The translations under genes were made by a program, and so were the position numbers. Shown here in pieces: positions 39,109-48,373 of a stretch of 64,000 nt of DNA. The stretch spans positions 655,807,750 through 655,871,749 of the forward strand of contig NC_053391.1 of NCBI RefSeq assembly GCF_905171765.1. The letters are read 5' to 3'. Position 1 is the first letter of the stretch. Each line of letters opens with the position of its first letter. Source of the DNA: Bufo bufo. Its lineage: Eukaryota; Chordata; Amphibia; Anura; Bufonidae. The notes under the pieces are model-generated. The model made no database searches and had not been told where the DNA came from. It worked only from the letters and a program-made list of their open reading frames with translations.

Positions 39109-39867
39109 TGCAGTATCCCAGGGGGTCAGTAGCCGCTTTGGGTATGCGGGGAGTCGTAGTGCAGGGTAACCCACTAACCTGGAATTCACTGTCATCTTCA
39201 ATCTGGGTAGATACTGGAACAGGCAGTTCATACATGTCGTGACGCCAGTGCCAATTGAACGGTGACACACCGTGTAGTGATAGGTGGAATAATAGAGTAG
39301 TCCAGGTATTCATACAACATGTCAACTTTACTGCATGGATTTGTAGCAGGATGAACAGCAGAGAATACAGTTCTAGTGTTATTCCACACTTTACCATACA
39401 GTTAACAGTAGTGGTTCAGGCTTTTACTTACAACAAGGTTAACTTCGAGACAGGCCTCCTAGGTTCAGGGATTCCCTCTTATGCTGCTTGCAGCAATATC
39501 CTCAAGGTCCGGACACCTAATTCCTGGTGATAACCCTTGAGCAAATAATTGGCAGAGGTCTTCTTCCCTCCTGATGGCAGGCTCTATCTTTGGAGTTCTT
39601 CAAGTATAATTAACTTGGAAAGCTGGGTGGGTATGACCCTCCACACCAGTAGTGCAATCTCTGCACTCTTGACTGAGCTCAGAATCTCTCAGCACTGACT
39701 CTAGAAACGTCTGACTAACTTCCTAGGCTAGGCCCTAGCCTATTTATACCAAACTGGGGGCTCCCTCTGCTGGCTAGAACAAGGATCGCTTGCAAAAGGC
39801 CTAACTGGCTTAAAGGGAAATACACAGTACAAACTAGCAGTGTCGGGTACCCTACCCGTATGCTGCA
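39109..39867 (-). repeat. 3' LTR of the Gypsy element
   Basis: 759 bp, TG...CA in element orientation. By eye it differs from the other LTR at about six positions (for example GGAATT against GGGATT near 39182, and CTATCTTTGG against CTAATTTTGG near 39591). A purine-rich AAGTCTGGGGGTG lies just inside it on the minus strand (plus-strand 39868-39880) and may be the polypurine tract. Confidence 0.95.
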
Positions 39868-40134
39868 CACCCCCAGACTTTAACGTGAGTAAGGCCTCGT
39901 ACTCGCACACACCTTCCTGAACCGGCATAACATGGTACATAACATAAGCATTACATTATAAATATAATAAATAATTATTTCACACAGAAAACATAACATT
40001 GGTAACTTCATGAACAAATGACGTAAGGAAAAGGGGCGTCTTCTTGCTTCTTAGGCACGGCCGCTGACCTGGCACAGCGGACTTAGGGTGAACCAGGTTA
40101 GTCCATTTTCTTTGGTGGCAGTATAATAACGGAA

Positions 40135-43100
40135 CTACCCAGGGGTTTCCTGTGGGTGTATCACAGGCAAGGGCTCACGTGGGGGAGTCCATTCTTGCGC
40201 ACAAATGTCAAGCAAGGTATTACCAGTAGCAACTGCTCGGGAGGAGACACCACTAGTATAGTCAAAGTCTCCTAAACGGACTGGCGGACGTCCCCTGGTC
40301 ATCCGGGTAGACCTTCTCAATATAGGGGTCTCCTCTTCCCTTAGCAACGAGGTAGAAGAGAGAGGAGCAACAGGAGGGTCTCCATCAGTGAGACCTTGGT
40401 CAGGAACAACAGGAACAACAGGAACAACTAGAACAACTAGATCCACTAGATCCACTAGAGGGGGAACTGGATCCGGGGCATCTTGAACCGGCTCTTCTGG
40501 AGGTGAAGATACAGTAGGTGCCGGAGCAGGCACCAGCAAGTTCAACCATGGTGTCAGAAGCCAATGCATGGGATCAGCGTCATACCTTAGATTACTGACA
40601 GCCTGCATAGGATCCTCGGGCTGTATTGATGACTCTGACACAGGGGATTCAGTTCTAGAACTCTCGGCACTGGGTTCTGGTGTCAGGCAGAGCTTTAACC
40701 GGTTTCTGTGTACAATTTGGGATCCCTTGCCTTCCCGGGTGATCTCATAAGTATGAGTCCCAACATTTGGGATTGCAGTGACAACATAGGGACTTTGCTC
40801 CCATTTACTGTCCAGTTTACTTGTACGGCGGTTATTTTTTAACCATACCACAGCACCTATTGTCAAGGGTTCTGCATGGGCTGCCTGATCATAGTCTCTC
40901 TGCTGTCGGTCCCTAACATTGTCTATCCGTTCCTGAACAATGGCTTTGGCTGTATTCAATCGCCTTTGGTGCTCAGCAACCCAGTCGGTATTAGGTAATG
41001 GGTTGATGCAATCAGGTACATGTATGTCCAAGGAGTGATCAGCAGGCAATGTCCCTTGGCGCCCAAACATCAAGTAAAAAGGGGTATACCCAGTGGAACA
41101 ATGGATGGTATGATTGTACGTGAACATGAGCTGTGGCAACAGATTAGGCCAATCTCCTCTGGTTTCAGGAGGTACGGCCCTCAGCATCTCTATCAAGGTC
41201 TGATTCATTTTTTCACATAATCCATTACCTTGAGGATGGTAGGCCGTTGTCCGGATCTTCTTACAGTTGTGTAAGCGGCACAGTTCATGGAACAGATGGG
41301 ACTCAAAAGCAGGTCCTTGATCGGTGAGGATCTTTTCTGGACATCCGTAGGGCAGGAGGAAATGCTTCCAGAACAGTTCGGCTGTAGTCTTGGCTGTCTG
41401 GTCTCTCACAGGCACCGCTACAACAAACTTAGTGAAATGGTCAATAATAGTCATGGCATAAGCATACCCTGAGCGACTAGGCTCCAGTTTCACATGGTCG
41501 ATGGCGACAAGTTCAAGAGGACGGGTACTTACAATGGGTCTCAGTGGTGCCCTCTGATCATGGTGCTCACTTCGTTTTAAGGCACAGGCTACACACTCCC
41601 GACACCACTTCTCAATGTCTTCTCTCATGCCCACCCAGTAAAACCGCTGGCGGATATTAGCCTCAGTCTTTTGGACCCCAAAGTGACCGGATTGATTGTG
41701 GTACATCTCCAACACCATACCTGCATCTCGTCGGGGTATGAGAATCTGGTGCACTCTCTCGTTGGACACTGGGTCTAGGCTTCTCCGTAGCAATAGGCCC
41801 TTTTGTATGAAGAGTTGATGGCTCTGTCTCCACAGTTTGATGAGCTCAGGATCTGCACTCTTACGCCGAATCCTCTCAGGGGCTCTGCCACTAGTAATGA
41901 AGTCCAACAACTCACCCAGCACTCTACTTTCAGACTGTAGTTTCACCCACCTTTCTTCTTTAGGTTCAGGCCTACTGGAGGGTGAAGGAACTGCAGCTCT
42001 GTCATTGGTAGCTCGAGCCTGATCCTGTTGAGCAAATTTGTTATAGAAGGCCGGCATCTCTACATCTTCCCAAGCATCTCGCACATCATCAGGAGCTGTC
42101 TCTGTGGGAAGCCTGGATAGAGCATCAGCATTATCATTAGTACGTCCAGCACGATATTTTACAGAGAAATCATAGTTGGCGAGGCGAGAGGCCCATCTCT
42201 GCTCCAAGGCCCCCAATTTAGCTGTATTTAGATGTGCCAGAGGGTTATTGTCAGTGAATGCAATGAACGGGGTGGCGGCTAGATAGTCTTTGAATTTCTC
42301 CGTCACTGCCCACACTAATGCCAGGAACTCTAGTTTGAAGGAACTATAATTCTGGTCATTTTTCTCAGCTCCTTTCAGGGAGCAGCTTGCATATGCTATC
42401 ACTCTTTCTTTTCCCTCTTGGATTTGGGCCAACACAGCTCCCAGGCCTCGCTTGCTAGCATCGGTATACAGATGGAAGGGCTTGCTGTAGTCTGGATAAC
42501 CTAACACAGGAGGCTCGGTCAGTTTCTTTTTTAACAATTGGAACGCTATCTCTCTTTCCTCATTCCACTCAATGGGCACAGGAGTCCTAGGACTTTTCTT
42601 GGGTTGTCCCCTCAAGAGTTCCTGGATAGGATCAGCTATTTGCGCAAAATGGGGAATAAAACGTCTATAGTAGCCTGCAAAACCAAGGAAACCCCTCACC
42701 TCCTTGACGGTAGTAGGAACCGGCCAATTACGGACAGCCGCTAGCTTATCAGGGTCAGGTTGCACGCCCTCTCCGCTTACCACATGCCCCAGGTATTTCA
42801 CTGCAGGTTTGAGCAAGTGACACTTGGATGGCTTTACCTTCAAGCCATATTTGATAAGGATTTCAAATACTTCTGCTAAATGTTTCAGATAGTCTTCATA
42901 TGTTTTTGAGTACACAATGACGTCATCTAGATACAGCAGCACTGTTTCGAAGTTTTTGTGACCCAAACACCGCTCCATTAGTCTCTGGAAAGTTCCTGGG
43001 GCATTACATAACCCGAACGGCATACAATTGAATTCGAACAGGCCCATGGGAGTAGTGAAAGCAGTCTTTTCCCTATCTGCAGGGGCCATGGGTACTTGCC

Positions 43101-44490
43101 AGTAGCCACTGGTCAAGTCCAAGGTGGAGAAATAGGCAGAAGAGCCCAGAGCAGTTAGTGACTCCTCAATGCGGGGCAGTGGGTATGCATCTTTGTGGGT
43201 TATTTGATTAATTTTCCTATAATCCACACAGAAACGGATACCACCGTCCTTCTTCTTTACAAGGACCAGGGGTGCCGCCCACGGGCTACGACTGTCCCGG
43301 ATTACATTAGAGTCTTTCATCTCTTGGATCATTTCTTTTACAGTCTGATATGAAGTAGGCGGTAAGGGTCTGTATCTCTCCTTGATAGGAGGGTGAGAGC
43401 CAGTAGGTATGGTGTGTTGTATGGCACTAACCTCTCCATAGTCAGTAGCATGCTTACTGAAGGCCTGGTGGTGCTCCTTGACAAGCTGTAGAATCCCTTC
43501 TTGTTGATGTTGGGGGGTAGTCTCGTCCCCTACATGGAGCTCTTCCCACCAGGGCACTTGTGGCTGGGTCACCGGTGAACATCCGCTGACTGCAGCTGGC
43601 GGCTTTTCTGTCACTGGAAGACGAATGATGTCTTGGAAGGACACCTGGGACAGCTGAGCAACAGGGTAATGCTTAGTAAGCGCAACAGGATGATCACTCA
43701 GGTTAATCAGACGGACAGGTACTTTACCTTGGGAGACGTTCACCAGGCATTTGGCAGCTCTCACATAAGGATAGTTCTCCAACTGGATTGGTTCCACCAG
43801 GGCTGGATAATCTCGGCCTTGGACTCCCAGGACAGCACGACACCATAAAAGAGTTTGAGAATTAGGAGGCAAAGTCACAGGCTTAATATCACGGATCCTG
43901 GCAGTACAAATTTCTCCTTTCCCATTAGCAAACCTCTGCTGGGCACTTAACACAGTAATAGTCTTTTGAATCACCCTCTTGGATGCAGAGGAAGCAGTGG
44001 GCAAAGTCTGGTGTAATACGGCAAGTATTTCTGAATAACAGTTTTTGAAGACATTGGTGCCTAGAATGACAGGATGTCCTCCTCTGTCGCCGGCCTGTAC
44101 TACTATCACCCCCTGTTGCGGTAAGGTTACTTCTCCCACCTGCAGGGTGGGTTCCCAGTATCCGTGAATCTTTACTGGTTTGCCATTGCTGGCGATAATC
44201 CCCACCCAGGATTCAGGCGGCTGGGTTAACTGGTTGGTGTCCCAGAACTTTTCAAAGGCAGGCAGCTGAATGGTAGTGACCTGGGACCCAGTATCTAATA
44301 GGGCTTCAAAGGGGACCCCATTGATCTCTATATTGATTTTAGGATGGGATCCTACATACCGTGGCATCCAATTTGGATCTTTTGGACCTATTGTTCTACC
44401 TCCCGAGGGGTGGTCCTCAGCCTCAGGGGTTGCCCGTTTAACTGCCAGCACGTGGATTCTGTGTGTCCCACCTTTTTGCAGTATGTACAC
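40135..44490 (-). CDS. pol: Gypsy Pol polyprotein: protease, RT, RNase H, integrase
   Basis: The frame of 1451 codons has no stop. Domains by rough residue: aspartic protease with LLDTGSQ at 64-70; reverse transcriptase 370-540 with STLDLTSGYW at 455-464 and LYLDDV at 519-524; RNase H 670-790 with LYTDAS at 674-679 and FTDNNPLAHL at 745-754; integrase 930-1170 with an HHCC zinc finger (HNQSGH and CRECVAC), catalytic Asp 998 (AIDHV), Asp 1057 (LTDQG) and Glu 1093 (CEKMN), 35 residues between the last two. A C-terminal module (IVHRNRLKL) follows, then about 200 residues rich in Pro, Val, Asp and Ser with VVPVVPVVP repeats. The frame lies in the -1 phase relative to gag and overlaps it by 103 bp, so Pol is probably made by -1 ribosomal frameshifting. 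The first Met is not necessarily the true start. Confidence 0.96.
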   Translation of the reverse strand: MYILQKGGTHRIHVLAVKRATPEAEDHPSGGRTIGPKDPNWMPRYVGSHPKINIEINGVPFEALLDTGSQVTTIQLPAFEKFWDTNQLTQPPESWVGIIASNGKPVKIHGYWEPTLQVGEVTLPQQGVIVVQAGDRGGHPVILGTNVFKNCYSEILAVLHQTLPTASSASKRVIQKTITVLSAQQRFANGKGEICTARIRDIKPVTLPPNSQTLLWCRAVLGVQGRDYPALVEPIQLENYPYVRAAKCLVNVSQGKVPVRLINLSDHPVALTKHYPVAQLSQVSFQDIIRLPVTEKPPAAVSGCSPVTQPQVPWWEELHVGDETTPQHQQEGILQLVKEHHQAFSKHATDYGEVSAIQHTIPTGSHPPIKERYRPLPPTSYQTVKEMIQEMKDSNVIRDSRSPWAAPLVLVKKKDGGIRFCVDYRKINQITHKDAYPLPRIEESLTALGSSAYFSTLDLTSGYWQVPMAPADREKTAFTTPMGLFEFNCMPFGLCNAPGTFQRLMERCLGHKNFETVLLYLDDVIVYSKTYEDYLKHLAEVFEILIKYGLKVKPSKCHLLKPAVKYLGHVVSGEGVQPDPDKLAAVRNWPVPTTVKEVRGFLGFAGYYRRFIPHFAQIADPIQELLRGQPKKSPRTPVPIEWNEEREIAFQLLKKKLTEPPVLGYPDYSKPFHLYTDASKRGLGAVLAQIQEGKERVIAYASCSLKGAEKNDQNYSSFKLEFLALVWAVTEKFKDYLAATPFIAFTDNNPLAHLNTAKLGALEQRWASRLANYDFSVKYRAGRTNDNADALSRLPTETAPDDVRDAWEDVEMPAFYNKFAQQDQARATNDRAAVPSPSSRPEPKEERWVKLQSESRVLGELLDFITSGRAPERIRRKSADPELIKLWRQSHQLFIQKGLLLRRSLDPVSNERVHQILIPRRDAGMVLEMYHNQSGHFGVQKTEANIRQRFYWVGMREDIEKWCRECVACALKRSEHHDQRAPLRPIVSTRPLELVAIDHVKLEPSRSGYAYAMTIIDHFTKFVVAVPVRDQTAKTTAELFWKHFLLPYGCPEKILTDQGPAFESHLFHELCRLHNCKKIRTTAYHPQGNGLCEKMNQTLIEMLRAVPPETRGDWPNLLPQLMFTYNHTIHCSTGYTPFYLMFGRQGTLPADHSLDIHVPDCINPLPNTDWVAEHQRRLNTAKAIVQERIDNVRDRQQRDYDQAAHAEPLTIGAVVWLKNNRRTSKLDSKWEQSPYVVTAIPNVGTHTYEITREGKGSQIVHRNRLKLCLTPEPSAESSRTESPVSESSIQPEDPMQAVSNLRYDADPMHWLLTPWLNLLVPAPAPTVSSPPEEPVQDAPDPVPPLVDLVDLVVLVVPVVPVVPDQGLTDGDPPVAPLSSTSLLREEETPILRRSTRMTRGRPPVRLGDFDYTSGVSSRAVATGNTLLDICAQEWTPPREPLPVIHPQETPG

Positions 44491-45386
44491 ACGGGCCGCT
44501 TACGGTCTTTATTGCGCCTCCCAGGATCCCTGGGGTGAGTCTCTTGGTATGGAGGTGGGAACTCTTCCTCTGACATTATGGGTTTTTCCCATTCCTCTAT
44601 TTTTCTGCACACTCTCTCTAGACTTTTAGTGAGGTGATTTACTTGCTCTGTCAGCATGGCGATAGTATCGGTAGCTGAAGCTTGAACAGCTTGACCGGCC
44701 TGAGCTTGGTTAGTGATAAGCGGTTTTGGCCTGCAGGCTGATGACTCAGGTGGGGTGCTCAACTCCGTAGATACTGCTGACCCCAGAATTTTTATAGCCA
44801 GTTCTTTAAAGTCCAGAAAGGCACTGTTAGGGTGCTGGGCGGACAGCATCTTTAATTGGGTCCTTATTTGCTCACTAGACACCCCGGTGATAAATTGTTC
44901 CCTTAGGGTCTGGTCCTGATTATCAGCCTCTTTGGGATCTATCTGGATTACAGCCCCTAAAGCCTCCTGAAGTGATAGGGCATAGTCACGGAGGGACTCA
45001 CCGGGCTTCTGTTTCTTGCCAAAGAAGTGCATCTTTATCTCTGAGGCAGTCCTGGTTTCAAAAGTGGCCCTGAGGCGGGTGAATATCTGCTCTAGAGTAC
45101 TCCGCTCAGCAGCAGGCCAGGATAATACCTCCCTCCGGGAAGCTCCCTCCAGTTGCGCTAGCATGATTTCCATTTGCTGGTCGGCATTTATAGGGTACAG
45201 TTTGAATAATGCCAGCAACTTTTCCTTAAAGTCTCTTAGGGTATGGGTCTCTCCTTTATAGCGGGGAAACCATGGGGCCCCAAAATAGTAAGGCATGGTA
45301 AAGGGCATCATGCTGGGGGCTGTAGGATGATTAGGAGCCGCAAGCTCTCCCGGGGCCGGCTGCTCGGGAACTCCTGGTTCTGACAT
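44388..45386 (-). CDS. gag: Gypsy Gag, 332 aa, with one CCHC zinc knuckle
   Basis: This is the structural protein that packages element RNA into particles. The frame runs from MSEPGVPEQPAP at 45386 to a stop at 44388. Residues 60-190 (ALFKLYPINADQQMEIML, RATFETRTASEIKMHFFGKK) resemble the retrotransposon Gag core, mostly helical and charged. A single zinc knuckle CTYCKKVGHTESTC stands at 300-313, close to the C-terminus, as in most Ty3/Gypsy Gag proteins. A Pro-rich N-terminus precedes the core. The last 103 bp overlap the pol frame. No damage is seen. It is preceded by a leader of about 530 bp (45387-45915). Confidence 0.93.
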   Translation of the reverse strand: MSEPGVPEQPAPGELAAPNHPTAPSMMPFTMPYYFGAPWFPRYKGETHTLRDFKEKLLALFKLYPINADQQMEIMLAQLEGASRREVLSWPAAERSTLEQIFTRLRATFETRTASEIKMHFFGKKQKPGESLRDYALSLQEALGAVIQIDPKEADNQDQTLREQFITGVSSEQIRTQLKMLSAQHPNSAFLDFKELAIKILGSAVSTELSTPPESSACRPKPLITNQAQAGQAVQASATDTIAMLTEQVNHLTKSLERVCRKIEEWEKPIMSEEEFPPPYQETHPRDPGRRNKDRKRPVCTYCKKVGHTESTCWQLNGQPLRLRTTPREVEQ

Positions 45387-45915
45387 GTTAGTCTATTGAG
45401 ATGTGGCCGCTGGCGACTAAAGGGGCCGGAACAATCCCCTTCCCTCCGGTTACAAGTCCTTACCGGTATCGCCGGGCTTGCACAGGCCAAGTCTCGAGAG
45501 ATTCCGGACGTCCTGAGTACGCGGTGACGTAGAAGAAGCAGGGCCGCGGCGGTGCGATGATGAAGAGGGGCGGGATTCTCTGTGTCTTTGAAGGGATCCA
45601 CCCACGAAGGTCCTCAGTAGCGCGGGAAACTTTACTCCAGGCGGCCGGCGGCCATCTTGGTCACCATTCCCTGACAGCAAGCAGGGTTGTTGATAAGTGA
45701 ATAAATTGTAATCCACAACACGATTTCCTTTTCCTGGGGGTAGCGCAACATCGTACAGCGCTTCCGATTCCTCCCAGGCACAATTGTAATCCACCGGCTT
45801 GGAAATAAAGGGTACAGTCCTTGCAATACGGTGGTGGAATAGTTAAAGCACACAGTTCACACTTCTCTGCACTCCAGAAGTATGCGGATCCTGTTCGTGA
45901 CGCCAAAAAGAGCGA
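45387..45915 (-). promoter_or_regulatory. Gypsy leader with candidate primer binding site
   Basis: In element orientation the 5' LTR ends at 45916, and TCGCTCTTTT then TGGCGTCACGAACAGGAT follow (45892-45915 region). A TGG-starting 18-mer just inside the LTR is the usual form of a tRNA primer site. It resembles lysine-type sites (TGGCG...GAACAGG), but I do not assign the tRNA. The rest is non-coding leader. Confidence 0.5.
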
Positions 45916-46674
45916 TGCAGTATCCCAGGGGGTCAGTAGCCGCTTTGGGTATGCGGGGAGTCGTAGTGCAGGGTAACCCACTAACCTGGGATTCACTGTC
46001 GTCTTCAATCTGGGTAGATACTGGAAAAGGCAGTTCATACATGTCGTGACGCCAGTGCCAATTGAACGGTGACACACCGTGTAGTGATAGGTGGAATAAT
46101 AGAGTAGTCCAGGTATTCATACAACAGGTCAACTTTACTGCATGGATTTGTAGCAGGATGAACAGCAGAGAATACAGTTCTAGTGTTATTCCACACTTTA
46201 CCATACAGTTAACAGTAGTGGTTCAGGCTTTTACTTACAACAAGGTTAACTTCGAGACAGGCCTCCTAGGTTCAGGGATTCCCTCTTATGCTGCTTGCAG
46301 CAATATCCTCAAGGTCCGGACACCTAATTCCTGGTGATAACCCTTGAGCAAATAATTGGCAGAGGTCTTCTTCCCTCCTGATGGCAGGCTCTAATTTTGG
46401 AGTTCTTCAAGTATAATTAACTTGGAAAGCTGGGTGGGTATGACCCTCCACACCAGTAGTGCAATCTCTGCACTCTTGACTGAGCTCAGAATCTCTCAGC
46501 ACTGACTCTAGAAACTTCTGACTAACTTCCTAGGCTAGGCCCTAGCCTATTTATACCAAACTGGGGGCTCCCTCTGCTGGCTAGAACAAGGATCGCTTGC
46601 AAAAGGCCTAACTGGCTTAAAGGGAAATACACAGTACAAACTAGCAGTGTCGGGTACCCTACCCGTATGCTGCA
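45916..46674 (-). repeat. 5' LTR of the Gypsy element
   Basis: 759 bp, the partner of 39109-39867. It contains the promoter in element orientation. Near identity of the two LTRs implies a recent insertion. Confidence 0.95.
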
Positions 46675-46880
46675 TAGGTTGTTAGCTGGCACATACCCGG
46701 CTTTTGACATCAAGGTTTTGTGTGGTTGTCTGTTTATTATATGTTACAGGTAATAAAATTACGCGTTCAATACGCGCATATTACATTGCCGATTTTCGCA
46801 ATCACGAATTCTCAAACTTATGGTGAATATTTCATCCAAAAAAAACGCAAATTTGAATATTGCCTATGCCGCTCATCATT
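46675..46880. other. Unassigned AT-rich stretch
   Basis: Resembles the low-complexity AT-rich stretch at 26160-26280 in having TCGCAATCACGAATTC-like text. No gene. Confidence 0.3.
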
Positions 46881-47254
46881 AAAAGTTAATATAAGGCACT
46901 TACTAATGTATTGTGATTGTCCATATTGCTTCCTTTGCTGGCTGGATTAATCTTTCCATCACATTATACACTGCTTGTTTCCATGGTTATGACCACCCTG
47001 CAATCCAGCAGCGGTGGTCATGCTTGCACACTATAGGAAAAAGCACCAGCGTATGTGAGCTCCCACAGTCCTGGCCACCAGAAAGGCTGGTGCTTTTCCT
47101 ATAGTGTGCAAGCACGGTCACCTCTGCTGGATTACAGGATGGTCATAACCATGGAAACAAGCAGTGTATAATGTTATGGAAAGATTAATCCAGCCAGCAA
47201 AAGAAGCAATATGGACAATCACCATACATTAGTAAGTGCCTTGTATTAACTTTC
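46881..47254. mobile_element. Fold-back MITE, arms about 150 bp
   Basis: AAAGTTAATATAAGGCACTT at the left is mirrored by AAGTGCCTTGTATTAACTTT at the right, with CATGGTTATGACCA/TGGTCATAACCATG further in and a centre near 47066. A partial copy of the left half lies at 54329-54463. Confidence 0.9.
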
Positions 47255-47400
47255 TCTACACGATAAATGCCACTTGATGAAGTGAGACAACCCCTTTAAG
47301 GACCTGTGATGATGATGTTATCACAGGTCCTTCAGATTTTCATAGGCTCGGAACTGCACTAAATGCTGTAGGGATTGGACAATTAGTGCAGTTCCTGTAT

Positions 47401-47899
47401 AAGGGTGGGTTCACAATAGCGATAGGGATTCCGTTATTGCTTTCCGTTATAACATGGTTATAACGGAATCCATAAGACGGAAGGACGGATGCGTTCTTTT
47501 GCCCATAGACTTGTATTATGACAGAATGCAAAATGGAAGCCTTTAAAAGGCATTCCGTTTGCTTTCCGTCCTAATAGAAGTCTATGGGAAAGCATAACAG
47601 ATCAGTCTGCGTCCCGTTATGCAAGACGGAAAACAAAGTCCTGTCGACAGGACTTTGTTTTCCGTATTGTATAACGGGACCCAGACGGATCCGTTTTGAA
47701 TCCCATAGACTTCTATTAGGACGGAGAGCAAACGGAATGCCTTTTAAAGGCTTCCATTTTGCATTCCGTCATAATACAAGTCTATGGGCAAAAGAACGCA
47801 TCCGTCCTTCCGTCTTATGGATTCCGTTATCTTCCGTTATAACCATGTTATAACGAAAAGCCATAACGGAATTCCTAACGCTAGTGTGGTTCACCCTCA
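47401..47899. mobile_element. Long fold-back MITE, arms about 240 bp
   Basis: Nearly the whole 499 bp folds on itself: GGGTGGGTTCACAATAGCG against CGCTAGTGTGGTTCACCC, GGACGGATGCGTTCTTTTGCC against its complement, and a central CTTTGTTTTCC/GTCGAC hairpin (CCTGTCGACAGG at 47640). Free of coding sequence. Confidence 0.92.
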
Positions 47900-48029
47900 T
47901 TATGTCAAAAATAAAGAAAATAGTTTTTCATGAATATCGAGTTTAAAAAAATATTTCTGATAGAAGTTTCCCTTTTAATTGTTAACTGCAAAATCCCTCA
48001 ACCCTCAGTAAACAATTGTAGCATAAACT

Positions 48030-48271
48030 GTAAGGGCTCATTCAAACGACCATATGTGTTTTGTGGTCCACAAATTGTGGAACCACAAAACACAGATACC
48101 AGCGCGCAGCCAGCCCTATGATAGAAATGCCTATTCTTGTCCGCAATTGGAAGAATAGGAGATGCTATATCTTTTTTGCGGGTCGCGGAAAGGAAGTACC
48201 GATGTGGACAGCACCAGCATGTTTTGCTGTCCCATAAATAGGCATAAATACAGTCGTGCCAATGAGCCCTG
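48030..48271. mobile_element. MITE, CACAC-box group
   Basis: Left AAGGGCTCATTCAAACGACC, right GTCGTGCCAATGAGCCCT, with an inner TTTTGTGGTCCAC/GGAACCACAAAACAC pair. Diverged. Confidence 0.65.
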
Positions 48272-48373
48272 ACTGTGATAACTAACTGCGGTAATTATGT
48301 TCCATGACCACCAGAGAGCAGCATAGTAGTGTGTAAATGTGCTCGGCCTAGAAAGGGAATCTCATTTGTTTAA

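Larger units (their letters stand above)
39109..46674 (-). mobile_element. Complete Ty3/Gypsy LTR retrotransposon
   Basis: 7566 bp between two LTRs of 759 bp, read on the minus strand. Flanked by TAGG on both sides (39105-39108 and 46675-46678). Both LTRs start TGCAGCATACGGG and end GGGATACTGCA in element orientation. gag and pol are open. No envelope-like ORF was found. The order within pol, with integrase last, is the Ty3/Gypsy order. Confidence 0.96.

Noticed and set aside
39109..46674. Endogenous retrovirus with envelope
   Set aside because: No envelope-like frame between pol and the 3' LTR, and the domain order and proteins fit Ty3/Gypsy.
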